Virus record (IMG/VR): IMGVR_UViG_3300032246_000570
Coordinates: 1-36,767 of that record
Source of the DNA: a virus
Reading direction: 5' to 3' (one strand)
Length of the DNA: 36,767 nt
Part shown: positions 8,200 through 16,112 of the stretch, in pieces
Position numbering within the stretch: the first letter of the stretch is position 1
How the letters are laid out: every line of letters starts with the position of its first letter
Translations under genes and position numbers: made by a program
The notes under the pieces: generated by a model
What the model was told of the DNA's origin: nothing
The model's input: the letters and a program-made list of their open reading frames with translations, nothing else
Database searches by the model: none

Positions 8200-8229
8200 A
8201 CTCGCCAAGGGATAGAACCTTTAGCGAGT
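8200..8229 (-). other. Intercistronic RNA hairpin in late operon
   Basis: ACTCGC (8200-8205) pairs with GCGAGT (8224-8229), and AAGG (8207-8210) pairs with CCTT (8218-8221), with a small internal loop between. It occupies one of the few real gaps in the late operon, between the 79-aa gene and the appendage genes. No T-run follows on the minus strand, so it is not a standard terminator. An attenuator or mRNA-processing or stability element is possible. Confidence 0.5.
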
Positions 8230-8244
8230 TGACTGCTGATACAA

Positions 8245-8484
8245 TTAACCAGCTATGTAGCCGATCACCTTGCCAGTTCCAGCCGTGTAGCTGTCAAACT
8301 CGCCATAGATGATGTTGCCAGAGCCAATCGTAACGCCTGTCAGGGTACCATCATATTTACCGCTAATCGCGCTAAATGTGGTATCGGAAAGCATTTGGAT
8401 CGCCCAGTAGCCACCAGTAGCTGTTCCTTGCGTCCCTACGGAAAATCCGTATTGAGCTTGGAATTTATCTAATGCGCGTGACAT
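8245..8484 (-). CDS. Small head/tail structural protein, 79 aa
   Basis: The protein is short and Gly/Thr/Ser-rich (TQGTATGGYWAIQ, GTLTGVTIGSGNIIYGEFDSY) with alternating hydrophobics that predict beta structure. Its start overlaps the preceding stop as TAATG. It lies a few genes downstream of the capsid gene, so it is probably a minor head, decoration or connector-associated protein. I do not recognise the family. A hairpin lies just downstream of its stop. Confidence 0.65.
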   Translation of the reverse strand: MSRALDKFQAQYGFSVGTQGTATGGYWAIQMLSDTTFSAISGKYDGTLTGVTIGSGNIIYGEFDSYTAGTGKVIGYIAG

Positions 8485-8684
8485 TAGGGTGATGTAAACA
8501 ACGGGATCTTATAGTTCGTTCCGTTAACAGTAATGGTCAAGCCATTCGCTGTTGCGGCAGCAGAACCAAATGTTCCAGTTGTAGCAATGGTTGTGATGTC
8601 CCAAACCACGGATTGGTTAGAGCTATCAAATTTAATAGCTTTACCCTTGGCCTTCCGTGGGCTTCTTGCAAATTCATTCGCCAT
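8484..8684 (-). CDS. Small structural protein, 66 aa
   Basis: A basic N-terminus (MANEFARSPRKAKGKAIKFD) is followed by beta-like strands (SVVWDITTIAT, GLTITVNGTNYKIPLF). The SD AAGGAG lies inside the end of the upstream gene, and the two genes overlap by eleven bases. The stop overlaps the next start as TAATG, so the three small genes are tightly coupled. Probably a minor virion protein; function unknown. Confidence 0.65.
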   Translation of the reverse strand: MANEFARSPRKAKGKAIKFDSSNQSVVWDITTIATTGTFGSAAATANGLTITVNGTNYKIPLFTSP

Positions 8685-8964
8685 ATTTTTTTCTCCTTAA
8701 AGCCGCACGTTTGATGCTATCTGGCGTGAACTGGCTTTTGAATCTACTGCCAAGCTTTTGTTCCTGGCGGTGGTACCCCTTCATTAAGTTTGTTTGATTT
8801 ACCCCAAGCGGATTGTCGAGGGGTTCGCCAACCCCCACTAGGGATAATCTTTGCGGGACGGTGAATCGCTTAAGGTAACGAGGGACAGAATCCCTTTCGG
8901 CCACAGCCTTTTCCAGTTCGACAACTTTTCCATTTCTGGAGTCTTCGTACTGGTAAACAGGCAT
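8674..8964 (-). CDS. FmdB-like small protein without zinc ligands, 96 aa
   Basis: The opening MPVYQYEDSRNGKVVELEKA and the later RYLKRFTVPQRLSL follow the outline of FmdB-type small regulatory proteins (MPxYxYxC..CG...E..., then a strand with R and P). This protein has no cysteine at all, so the zinc ribbon is lost or the resemblance is superficial. The rest is basic (GSRFKSQFTPDSIKRAALRR). It sits between two small structural genes in the late operon. Function unknown; a minor virion or connector role is equally possible. Confidence 0.6.
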   Translation of the reverse strand: MPVYQYEDSRNGKVVELEKAVAERDSVPRYLKRFTVPQRLSLVGVGEPLDNPLGVNQTNLMKGYHRQEQKLGSRFKSQFTPDSIKRAALRRKKYGE

Positions 8965-8965
8965 A

Positions 8966-9337
8966 TTAGCTATAGTTCTTCTTATCCGATTCCTCGGCCA
9001 GCTTCATCATCTTTTCCTCTTCGGACATTGAGTTTTCACCTTCGGCCATGTCTTCCGACTTGTCCTTGGATTCACTCTCGCTCATGGCGTGCTCCACATT
9101 AACGTGGGCAATGCCATTCTCGATCATGTCAATTGTTCCAGAGAGTTCTACAGAATCACCTACTTCTGGAGATACGTTTTCAGTTCCATCGTTCATTTCG
9201 AACTTGGAAACTGGGAGCATCACCATTCCAGCTTTCGCCATTTTTTTCATAGGTTTTTCAGATGAGGAAGTGGCTGGGGAGGTTTTATCCTCCCCAGCTT
9301 TCCGAGGTCCCATACCAATAACTAGCATGGTTCCCAT
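8966..9337 (-). CDS. Acidic Ser/Glu/Met-rich protein downstream of capsid, 123 aa
   Basis: The N-terminus has a short basic region, the middle (about 48-80) is beta-like (GDSVELSGTIDMIENGIAHV), and the last 40 residues are extremely Glu/Ser/Met/Lys-rich. The central segment could be a small beta domain. The acidic tail suggests a head-assembly helper or a decoration protein with a disordered tail. It follows the capsid gene by seven bases. I do not recognise the family. Confidence 0.65.
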   Translation of the reverse strand: MGTMLVIGMGPRKAGEDKTSPATSSSEKPMKKMAKAGMVMLPVSKFEMNDGTENVSPEVGDSVELSGTIDMIENGIAHVNVEHAMSESESKDKSEDMAEGENSMSEEEKMMKLAEESDKKNYS

Positions 9338-9344
9338 TTAATTA

Positions 9345-10373
9345 TTAGCTGTAGTTGGACTTCGCAACGATGACTCGGAAGAACCGAGGATCGAGTTGCT
9401 TGGCCGCGTAGAACGTCTTGAACGACGCAACGATGCGCTGTCCATAAGGATCGCTCTTGTCAGCAGCATCAAGGATCGTGACCTTCGGAGCGAAGGGCGA
9501 GCCAGAGGCTGCAATAGAGGACAAGCTAGGAACGCCGAACGCGCCACCACCGAGGAGGACGTTGGCATAGCCAGTGTTAACACCGACTGTTCCTACGCTG
9601 TTTTCAGCGATACCAGAGGCAGAGGTATTGAAGGTCTGAACGTTGGTCGAGGAAATGACCGACACGCCAAACAATTTGCCAATCTCACCCTTGAAAATTG
9701 CTTCAGGGTTAGAATAGCTCGACACCTTCAACCAATCATCATCCTGCTGCAAGTCACGGATAACGGCAGGGTGCGCGACAAGCGCGTAGCCGTCCTTGAT
9801 CTTAGGAGCGCGGGCGATAAACAGCGAAGTCGCACCATCGAGCAAGTCGGTGGAGGTCATTGCGCCGTTAGCAACTGAACCAGCAGCCCATGTCGTTCCG
9901 TTAGTCGTATTCTGAGCATAACGGTTGTACGATTTGGTGGCTACACCAGTTCCAGTGCTGGTCGAGGAATCCTGCACCAACGCGCGGTGACAGAGTGTGT
10001 CAGCGTGAAGGGCGGCATCTTCGCCGAGTTGTTTGGTGGCCTGTGCCAAGTGCGAGAACAATTCGGTTGCGAGTACGACATCGGTGAGGATGATCTTGCT
10101 TCCGTATTGGACAAGCGTGGCTTCCACTGAGGACAACGTGAGATCACGCTCGTCACCAGAGGAGGGAGTCGTTCCTTCCGACAAGGCAGAGATCGCAGTG
10201 ATGCTGGGATCGCCGAAGCGGAAGAACCGAATCGTTTTGTTTCCACCCGTTTTGGTCGGGTAGGGGGTTTTCATTGCGAATTGCTCCATCTGGAGCAATG
10301 GGATTGCGCGTTCCAGCAATGCTTTTGAGAAGTATGCCTGGAACTGCGCGCTGACTGAGCCAGTAGTTACCAT
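9345..10373 (-). CDS. Major capsid protein, N4-gp56-like (HK97 fold), 342 aa
   Basis: The sequence shows the hallmarks of the N4-gp56-type coat family. An N-terminal helix (FSKALLERAIPLLQMEQFA) is followed by a strand GGNKTIRFFRFGDP, then ALSEGTTPSSG and a QYGSKIILTDVV segment near residues 90-100. A long helix with LGEDAALHADTLCHRAL and a P-loop-like domain with YALVAHPAVIRDLQQDDDW follow. It is preceded by the scaffold gene and an AAGGA SD. It should be the most abundant virion protein. The length is within the normal range of this family (about 320-400 aa). Confidence 0.88.
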   Translation of the reverse strand: MVTTGSVSAQFQAYFSKALLERAIPLLQMEQFAMKTPYPTKTGGNKTIRFFRFGDPSITAISALSEGTTPSSGDERDLTLSSVEATLVQYGSKIILTDVVLATELFSHLAQATKQLGEDAALHADTLCHRALVQDSSTSTGTGVATKSYNRYAQNTTNGTTWAAGSVANGAMTSTDLLDGATSLFIARAPKIKDGYALVAHPAVIRDLQQDDDWLKVSSYSNPEAIFKGEIGKLFGVSVISSTNVQTFNTSASGIAENSVGTVGVNTGYANVLLGGGAFGVPSLSSIAASGSPFAPKVTILDAADKSDPYGQRIVASFKTFYAAKQLDPRFFRVIVAKSNYS

Positions 10374-10404
10374 ATAATTAAGTATCCTTGTTTGTTATGA
10401 CAAC

Positions 10405-11373
10405 TCAACCTCTGTCAACCTCGCTTGCCATTTTCATCAATTCACGTTCCTGCTCATCGAGCGTTAGTTCGTGAAAAGCTTTAGTCTTGGCAGGACCTTT
10501 GGGTTGACCTGACGCTGGAGTTGTCGCTTTTCTGAGTTGAGAAAGTTCTTTCTCATACTCTGCAACCTTTTTCGACAAATCGGAGGCGGACTCCGCTTGG
10601 AGCTTAACCTTGGCAATTCCAACCGCATCCTTGATACCCGCTGGGTAATTACGCAGGATTGCGTGGTTTTGCAACATTTCCGATACGGCTTTATACAATG
10701 TGCTAGACGAATCTTTTAGTTCAGGATTTGCTTCCACTTCTTCAAGCAAATTTTTATCCCAAGCAGACTTTAATTCCGTCTGAGTTTTTTGCTCAATCTC
10801 TTTCCTGTCCTCAACTTCGATGTCACTAGCTTTTTGTTCGGCAAGTTTTGCAAGATCGTCACGGCCTTCATCACGGTAGCTCTTTGCTGCTTCCCTGTAA
10901 TCTTCCGCGCTAAACTTGCGACTGCTCGCATTTGTCTCGCTTTGAGTAGTTTCTGAAGTCTTCCTTGCCCTTTCAGCCTCGATCTGCTCACGCTCTGCTT
11001 TGATTCTGGCTTTCTCTGCTCGGACATCTTCCCACTCTTTCTCAAGTCGCGACTTAGCCTTCTCGTAACGGGTAGGCTTCTTTTCGGAAGCCGACTCCGA
11101 CTTGTCTTCTGAAGATTGCGTTGTTAAAGAACTTTTATCTTCCTTGGATTTCTCCTTGGTAGACGAAACCTCATCCGAGGTTTCTGTTTGTTTTTCGGCT
11201 TTTTCTACAGGCGCGGGTTCCTGTTCGTTATCTCCGCTGGCCTTATCTAAAGCAGGTGTTTCTACTTTGGCTTTTTCGTCTTCCTTGGGAGTAGGACTAA
11301 AGTCCCTTCCCTCGTCAGCCGCTTGCGCCATCGCCAATACATCTGCTTCAGTCAGGTTATTCGAATCTGCCAT
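10405..11373 (-). CDS. Scaffold / capsid assembly protein, 322 aa
   Basis: The protein is strongly charged, with Glu, Lys and Ser dominating residues 20-100 and almost no aromatic residues there. It then has a long helical stretch (RYEKAKSRLEKEWEDVRAEK and onward) and a final helical segment (FHELTLDEQERELMKMASEV). A disordered acidic N-terminus plus coiled coil is typical of internal scaffolds. It lies immediately before the capsid gene, the usual place. The SD AAAGGG precedes the ATG. Confidence 0.8.
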   Translation of the reverse strand: MADSNNLTEADVLAMAQAADEGRDFSPTPKEDEKAKVETPALDKASGDNEQEPAPVEKAEKQTETSDEVSSTKEKSKEDKSSLTTQSSEDKSESASEKKPTRYEKAKSRLEKEWEDVRAEKARIKAEREQIEAERARKTSETTQSETNASSRKFSAEDYREAAKSYRDEGRDDLAKLAEQKASDIEVEDRKEIEQKTQTELKSAWDKNLLEEVEANPELKDSSSTLYKAVSEMLQNHAILRNYPAGIKDAVGIAKVKLQAESASDLSKKVAEYEKELSQLRKATTPASGQPKGPAKTKAFHELTLDEQERELMKMASEVDRG

Positions 11374-11420
11374 TTGACCCTTTCTTACACTTGTCGGCAG
11401 GGAGTCATTCTGCCTAAAGG

Positions 11421-11744
11421 TTAGTTGGCTATTGTTTCATCCGATCCGTCCTCATAGCCAAGAACGGCGGAGTTTAGTTTTTGGGATGCGAGCGATTCTA
11501 AGGTCGCTACACAACCACGGAAACCTTTAGCATACCCACAAGCATCCGCAAGTGCATCGGATTTCTTCATTACAGCAGAGCCATTCTGACGCAGGGTTAG
11601 GTTAAGCAAAATAAGACTAAGCCGCTTGCCAGTTTGGGTTGACAAGAATCCAGTCCACGCCTTCTCGTCCTCGTCTTCCCATTTTGGTTCGTTGACCCAT
11701 TCTTGATCTCTGATAAACGCCAATGCTGCTTTTAGTTTTCTCAT
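11421..11744 (-). CDS. Conserved-position hypothetical protein between portal and scaffold, 107 aa
   Basis: I set the start at 11744 because that ATG overlaps the methyltransferase stop as ATGA; an in-frame start at 11759 would overlap more. The protein is mostly helical with an FIRDQEWVNEPKWEDEDEKA region and a Leu-rich helix (RLSLILLNLTLRQNG), and it contains three cysteines or fewer. No known domain is recognised. Its place suggests a head morphogenesis role. Confidence 0.65.
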   Translation of the reverse strand: MRKLKAALAFIRDQEWVNEPKWEDEDEKAWTGFLSTQTGKRLSLILLNLTLRQNGSAVMKKSDALADACGYAKGFRGCVATLESLASQKLNSAVLGYEDGSDETIAN

Positions 11745-12271
11745 AGCTTTATTGCCCAAGAATCGCCCTGAAATAGGACTGCTTCTTTGTCCTTAAATAC
11801 CTCAACCAATGCCTGTTGCACAGCCTTAAAATTCCAGTCATGTCCAGCCATTATCCCGCCAGCCCGAAGCTTGGGCCTCCACCCATTTAAGTCTGCCAGC
11901 ACGCCTTCGTAGCGGTGATCTCCGTCTATGTAAACTAGGTCTAGTTCGCTATCCTTAAAGAATTGGAGCGCGTCTAGGCTTTTACCTCTGCTGTATAAAA
12001 CATTGCCAAGTGGGATTGTGCGTTCTTGGAATGCCTCAAAGACAAACTTCATCGGGCATTGCTGGCTTGCCCTATCGTTAATATCATATCCGTTTAGCCA
12101 AGGATCAACCGCCATAACCTCCTTGAAATGTTTAGCAATAACCACCGTACCTTCCCCGCTGTAAGACCCAATCTCAACCGCCTTATTATTCGCACCCGCC
12201 TCGTTCGCCCACTCACACAGTTTTGTTAAACCTTCCGCTTGGAAGGCATCACGCATTACTGGTACTTTCAA
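11741..12271 (-). CDS. Class I SAM-dependent methyltransferase (Methyltransf_24/CmcI-like), 176 aa
   Basis: The AdoMet-binding motif is AVEIGSYSGEGTVVIA (about residues 31-46). An acidic strand end (AVDPW, near 75), then DLVYIDGDHRYEGVLADL (near 111-128) and LRAGGIMAGHDW (near 136-147) follow. This set is typical of the small O-methyltransferase family with CmcI, where the DGDH motif binds a metal or substrate. It lies between portal and scaffold and overlaps both neighbours by ATGA. The substrate is unknown. A phage methyltransferase inside the head operon is unusual, and the gene may modify a virion or host component. Confidence 0.8.
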   Translation of the reverse strand: MKVPVMRDAFQAEGLTKLCEWANEAGANNKAVEIGSYSGEGTVVIAKHFKEVMAVDPWLNGYDINDRASQQCPMKFVFEAFQERTIPLGNVLYSRGKSLDALQFFKDSELDLVYIDGDHRYEGVLADLNGWRPKLRAGGIMAGHDWNFKAVQQALVEVFKDKEAVLFQGDSWAIKL

Positions 12272-14148
12272 CCCGCCATCGGTGCTGGTGCTTGGCCTTG
12301 CATCGCTTCAGGTGGCAGTTGTTGCCCCTGCTGTTGCACTTGAGCCTTGCCTGCATCACGAAGCTGTTTCTGGATAGCGCGGGATGTGTTTGGATCAACT
12401 TGCTCTAACGCCTGCAAGTGTTGTTGTAAATGTGCCATCAGAACTTGCATTGCGCTCTGATCGACCTGCTGTTGTCGCTGTTGAGCCGCTTGGTTAAACG
12501 CGAAGAGAACGGATATATGCGCTTTGTGATCATCGCTAGGCTTGATTGCGACTGGGAATCCAGTTGCAAGCATAGTCGCGATTTCAGTCGCTTGATCTTC
12601 AGCTTGATCGCCAGAGGCTGCATTCGGATCTTGGAAGAGTCTGCGGACCAGCGATGGATCGTCTTGTTCAAGCACTGACTTTACCAATTCTCCTTGGTTT
12701 ACGAAAGGATTATTTTGAAACATCTGCATCCGCGCAACCGACTTCTGCAACGCAAACTGGCGGTTAATAAAGTCCAATCCACCTTTTGGCTCAATCGAGT
12801 ACTCATCGTGGATACCTTCGGGTGGCATTGTTCCAGTCTCTTCGGCATACCGAAACATCAAGTCTTTCTTGTTGTACTGCGTATAAAGCGACCAGCACTG
12901 TTTGAAGAGATGGGCTAGACCCATTCGGAACATACGATTGCGTAAATCGCCAGAGGCTGCTGCCTGCGACTGCAACGCCTGAATTTCAGTTGCAGTCTTG
13001 CGATCCGACACTTGGAACTGCGAGCCAGCACCAAAGTCTGGATTGCCCATCCGCTGTTCGGAAAGCAGACGCTCTTCGAGCATCAGTTTCTGGAAGTCGA
13101 ATGGAGGTTGGCTGAACTGAACTGGCTTTAAGCCTTGTGGCAGAATCTGCCCAGGCTGCATCTTCAAGTTGGATGTGTTTAGCGAAATCGGATTCTGTGC
13201 TTCGAAAACTGGGCGGTTGGCAAGCTCCACATAGTCAGAGAGACTATTTTTTAATTTATTGAGGAGGTTCTCATTCGGGAGGAGGATCTCGGCCACACCT
13301 CGTGGACTATACCAACCGCCACCAGTAACTTCATAGGGGAAATCTACAAAAGGTGGCTCGCCATGACGATAGGGCAAAACAAATGGTTTGCGAACATCTT
13401 CAGTTACGACAAGCGGACTATACGTTTCGACCTTCCATCCTTCTTCAGAAGGTGTGTACATCTCCCAAAGAATGATGCGATCATTCTCAGCTTCTTGAGT
13501 AATTCCTTCGCGTCGATAAATCTCGTCTTGAATCTCACTTCGTAAGCCCACCGATTTTGATGGTTTACCCGAAATGGTTTTAATGAACTCGTCGTCCTGC
13601 TTGTAAAGCGGATTTGCCTTATAGGAATCGACGCTTGTCGATACGATGTGTACGATGAAATCTGCATCCTTAAACTCCTTTGTGTACGCTGGAACAATGA
13701 TGTGGAAAGGGTCAATGGCTTCAAAGTCAATGCGCTTCTTGTCCTCGTTCCAGATGATCTTGGCAACACCACGTCCGTAGAGGAGAATGTTGTCAATTAC
13801 GGAAACAATCTCTTTCTGGAAGTTTGTCTTCTCCCGCATATTGTAATCAAACCAACGCTCGGCTGATACGGTCAGCGGGGTCAACTGCTGGCGCATCGGG
13901 ACGAAGCTAGAAAGAATATCGTTACCGATTGCACTGTTGACGAAGCTGGGTTTCAGCTTCTCAATCGCTGTGTCAATTAGCTGAACGTGCAGGTCGGCGG
14001 CTGTAGGCCAAGGCTTGACCTTACGGCGTACACCAAAGTAGCGGGCTTGATAGAACAACCGCTGGCGGTTCTCCCAAGTCTCGCGCTGGTTGAGCGAGTC
14101 GATGATTCGAGAGTAGTATTCTGTTCTGCGACTATCTTTAGCGTTCAT
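12268..14148 (-). CDS. Portal protein, 626 aa
   Basis: The N-terminal helix (DSRRTEYYSRIIDSLNQRET) leads to AADLHVQLIDTAIEKLKPSF and SAERWFDYNMREK (about 55-105), a pattern of podoviral portals. Residues 260-300 contain YRHGEPPFVDFPYEVTGGGW and PRGVAEILLPNENLLNKLKN, the usual wing/stem signature. The C-terminal half ends in a Gln-rich helical barrel-like region (about 540-620). It lies downstream of terminase and a lysis block and upstream of scaffold and capsid. The length suits large podoviral portals. Confidence 0.85.
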   Translation of the reverse strand: MNAKDSRRTEYYSRIIDSLNQRETWENRQRLFYQARYFGVRRKVKPWPTAADLHVQLIDTAIEKLKPSFVNSAIGNDILSSFVPMRQQLTPLTVSAERWFDYNMREKTNFQKEIVSVIDNILLYGRGVAKIIWNEDKKRIDFEAIDPFHIIVPAYTKEFKDADFIVHIVSTSVDSYKANPLYKQDDEFIKTISGKPSKSVGLRSEIQDEIYRREGITQEAENDRIILWEMYTPSEEGWKVETYSPLVVTEDVRKPFVLPYRHGEPPFVDFPYEVTGGGWYSPRGVAEILLPNENLLNKLKNSLSDYVELANRPVFEAQNPISLNTSNLKMQPGQILPQGLKPVQFSQPPFDFQKLMLEERLLSEQRMGNPDFGAGSQFQVSDRKTATEIQALQSQAAASGDLRNRMFRMGLAHLFKQCWSLYTQYNKKDLMFRYAEETGTMPPEGIHDEYSIEPKGGLDFINRQFALQKSVARMQMFQNNPFVNQGELVKSVLEQDDPSLVRRLFQDPNAASGDQAEDQATEIATMLATGFPVAIKPSDDHKAHISVLFAFNQAAQQRQQQVDQSAMQVLMAHLQQHLQALEQVDPNTSRAIQKQLRDAGKAQVQQQGQQLPPEAMQGQAPAPMAG

Positions 14149-14357
14149 TTGTTACGCTCCACTTTAAGATCGTATGAAAGATCGTTGACTGCATTTAAGG
14201 CTTTCCTCGCCCACTCGCGAGTGCCAGGTGTACCACGACGAATTTCGTTATAGTTTTGATCTTTCATTAACTCTTCAACTATCCCCGTTGTGTGAGTCAC
14301 TGGTGTCGTTGTTGCGCAACCACCAAGACTCACCACGCAGATCACGCTCAATAGCAT
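14145..14357 (-). CDS. Small lipoprotein, o-spanin (Rz1)-like, 70 aa
   Basis: From the ATG at 14357 the protein begins MLLSVICVVSLGGCATTTP, a short hydrophobic signal ending in an LGGC lipobox, so Cys14 should be lipidated. A GTG 18 bases upstream would lengthen the signal to about 21 residues and is equally plausible. The mature part is helical and charged. It overlaps the 62-aa membrane protein in another frame and the portal gene as ATGA. The nested pair is the layout of two-component spanins, which join inner and outer membrane at lysis. A Gram-negative host would follow from this. Confidence 0.6.
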   Translation of the reverse strand: MLLSVICVVSLGGCATTTPVTHTTGIVEELMKDQNYNEIRRGTPGTREWARKALNAVNDLSYDLKVERNK

Positions 14358-14463
14358 CGCGGTTATGCTTCCACTCACCTTCGATGTTTTGTGTTCGCTT
14401 TTCTTTCCAACCTGGAATGATGCGAAACACGGCTGCGATGATCTCAAGGATTGCACGCAGCAC
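14275..14463 (-). CDS. Small membrane protein, i-spanin-like, 62 aa
   Basis: The GTG start at 14463 lies eight bases after the holin-like stop; no ATG is available and no SD is visible, so coupling to the upstream gene is likely. Residues 3-18 (RAILEIIAAVFRIIPG) are hydrophobic and probably a membrane segment, followed by a basic, charged tail ending SDSHNGDS. The downstream lipoprotein starts inside this gene. It is shorter than typical Rz proteins (over 100 aa), so the spanin call is tentative. Confidence 0.5.
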   Translation of the reverse strand: MLRAILEIIAAVFRIIPGWKEKRTQNIEGEWKHNRDAIERDLRGESWWLRNNDTSDSHNGDS

Positions 14464-14470
14464 AAATAAA

Positions 14471-14641
14471 TTATTTAATATTCAGCCCGACTGTCTTAAG
14501 GAAGTTTACGATCTTTTCCAAGAACGTGTCATCCGCTGGGGTCGGGGTAAGCTTGACAACAATACGCGCGGCAAGAACGATGCCACCGACAGCGGCTACG
14601 ATCTCTTGCCAATTTGAAGTAATCCAATTCCATATGTTCAT
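14471..14641 (-). CDS. Holin-like small membrane protein, 56 aa
   Basis: The protein begins MNIWNWITSNWQEIVAAVGG and has one membrane segment at about residues 12-29 (EIVAAVGGIVLAARIVVK). A charged, partly helical tail (DDTFLEKIVNFLKTVGLN) follows. This size and topology are common for phage holins. It begins five bases after the terminase stop and leads into the spanin-like genes, so these three form a lysis block. The lysozyme is about 20 kb away at the other end of the late operon. Confidence 0.65.
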   Translation of the reverse strand: MNIWNWITSNWQEIVAAVGGIVLAARIVVKLTPTPADDTFLEKIVNFLKTVGLNIK

Positions 14642-14646
14642 AGTGT

Positions 14647-16080
14647 TTATCCTCCTGCATCAAATCCAGACATGACGGGATCGTGGGAAACCATCATTTC
14701 CTGAAGTGACTTCCAAGTTGGACGTTCTATTTGGAAAGTCAAGTCCAAGCCTACATTAGCACCACTTACGCACAATGCCAATGCATCAGCCCTGTCGGGC
14801 GAGGCTATGCCTCTGGCACGCATTGAGTCTTTAGATTCCACGCCAAGCTTGCCTTTGCTGTTTGTTATGGTTCTCCTACAAGTCAATTGGGCAGTCAAGT
14901 CCTCGTCTTCTGGCAGTATAATCTCGGCATCCTCAATCTTTTTCGCCATCCCATACCACATTTCAGCCGATCTATTGGTGTAGGCATTGCCATCGTATGG
15001 GGAGCCACCGAAATTGACCCTATTAACAATCCAGCCAGACTCAGCCAAGGCATCGCACATAACCATGCCCATACCGCTTGCATCAGCGTAAATGTTGCTG
15101 GCTTCAAGTCCTGACTTCTTAAACTCGACTATAAACCTACCAACCGCTGCCATGGTGTCTTTCTCACGCCATGCGATCATGGGAAGGATCTTGTTACCAT
15201 CGCTTATGCAAATCACGTTCTGATCACCGCCAGCCGCAAAGTCAACGCCAGCTATCCTGACTCCCGGCCGGAACCTTGGTGGCGTGTTATAGCAGTTCTG
15301 GAGCTGGGCAAGGTTAATAACTAGGCTTTCTGCCCCTATGTCAACAAACTCTCCGTATATCATGGAGCGAGTCAGTGGGTGCTTTTCGCCGTAACGCTGG
15401 GTTATCTCGTCTATCTGCTCTTGGGTTATGTGGGGGCAGTCAAACGCCGTTACGGCATGCTTCTTCCACATGTTGGCTTCCTTGGTGAACGCTCGATAAA
15501 ACGCACCGCTAGTCCCGCCTGGGCTGGATGCAATTAGCAAGCGGGTTGGTTGGCAACGGCTGATGGCTTCGAATAGCGGATCGGATACGGTTTTGGCTTC
15601 GTCTACAACCATAAGCAAGGGAGCTGTTTTATGGTTCTCGGCATGCCAGCCTTCGGCTCTACCAGGATCGGTAGCTGAATAGCCTATGATACGGCTGGTA
15701 TTGCCGTTGGGGTGAAGGTAGCGGATTTCACCTGACGTAACTTCCCATCCTGACCCTATCCTAGCTACAAGTGATCGCAGGTTAGGCCAAAGTTGGCTTT
15801 CAACCTGTCTGAATACTCCTGCTGTTGTGACAGCTATGGATCGCTGGAATGTAAAACAATGCCATAACAAAGCTGAAGCTATTACTGTTGAAGTCTTTCC
15901 AGATCCGTTTGCTGCTCTAATAGCCACTCTAGCCTGTTGTGGCTCCAAATCTTTCAATACCTTTCGCTGCCAATCGTAAAGCTTTAGACCTAGAACATGT
16001 TGTGCAAATCCAACTGGTTTTGAGATTTCTGCAATAATCTCTTCTGGCGACTTTTGTTTGCTCTTAATAAGCTTTGCCAC
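14647..16080 (-). CDS. terL: Terminase large subunit, 477 aa
   Basis: The motor ATPase has the Walker A motif AANGSGKTS (about 57-65), a Walker B LLMVVDEA (about 155-162) and the coupling motif LLIASSPGG shortly after. The RNase H-like nuclease follows, with GVDFAAGGDQN (about 277-287), YADASGMGMV and, near the C-terminus, DRADALAL carrying the third acidic residue. The start is GTG at 16080 with AGAGGT just upstream; an ATG two bases earlier is out of frame. It lies after the small subunit gene. The packaging mode cannot be told from this alone. Confidence 0.93.
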   Translation of the reverse strand: MAKLIKSKQKSPEEIIAEISKPVGFAQHVLGLKLYDWQRKVLKDLEPQQARVAIRAANGSGKTSTVIASALLWHCFTFQRSIAVTTAGVFRQVESQLWPNLRSLVARIGSGWEVTSGEIRYLHPNGNTSRIIGYSATDPGRAEGWHAENHKTAPLLMVVDEAKTVSDPLFEAISRCQPTRLLIASSPGGTSGAFYRAFTKEANMWKKHAVTAFDCPHITQEQIDEITQRYGEKHPLTRSMIYGEFVDIGAESLVINLAQLQNCYNTPPRFRPGVRIAGVDFAAGGDQNVICISDGNKILPMIAWREKDTMAAVGRFIVEFKKSGLEASNIYADASGMGMVMCDALAESGWIVNRVNFGGSPYDGNAYTNRSAEMWYGMAKKIEDAEIILPEDEDLTAQLTCRRTITNSKGKLGVESKDSMRARGIASPDRADALALCVSGANVGLDLTFQIERPTWKSLQEMMVSHDPVMSGFDAGG

Positions 16081-16112
16081 ATAGACCTCTTTTTATTTTG
16101 TGTCGCAAACAC

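Noticed and set aside
9396-9878. A 160-codon plus frame inside the capsid gene
   Set aside because: It is the shadow of the capsid coding bias (Arg-rich, Pro-poor) and has no SD or context.
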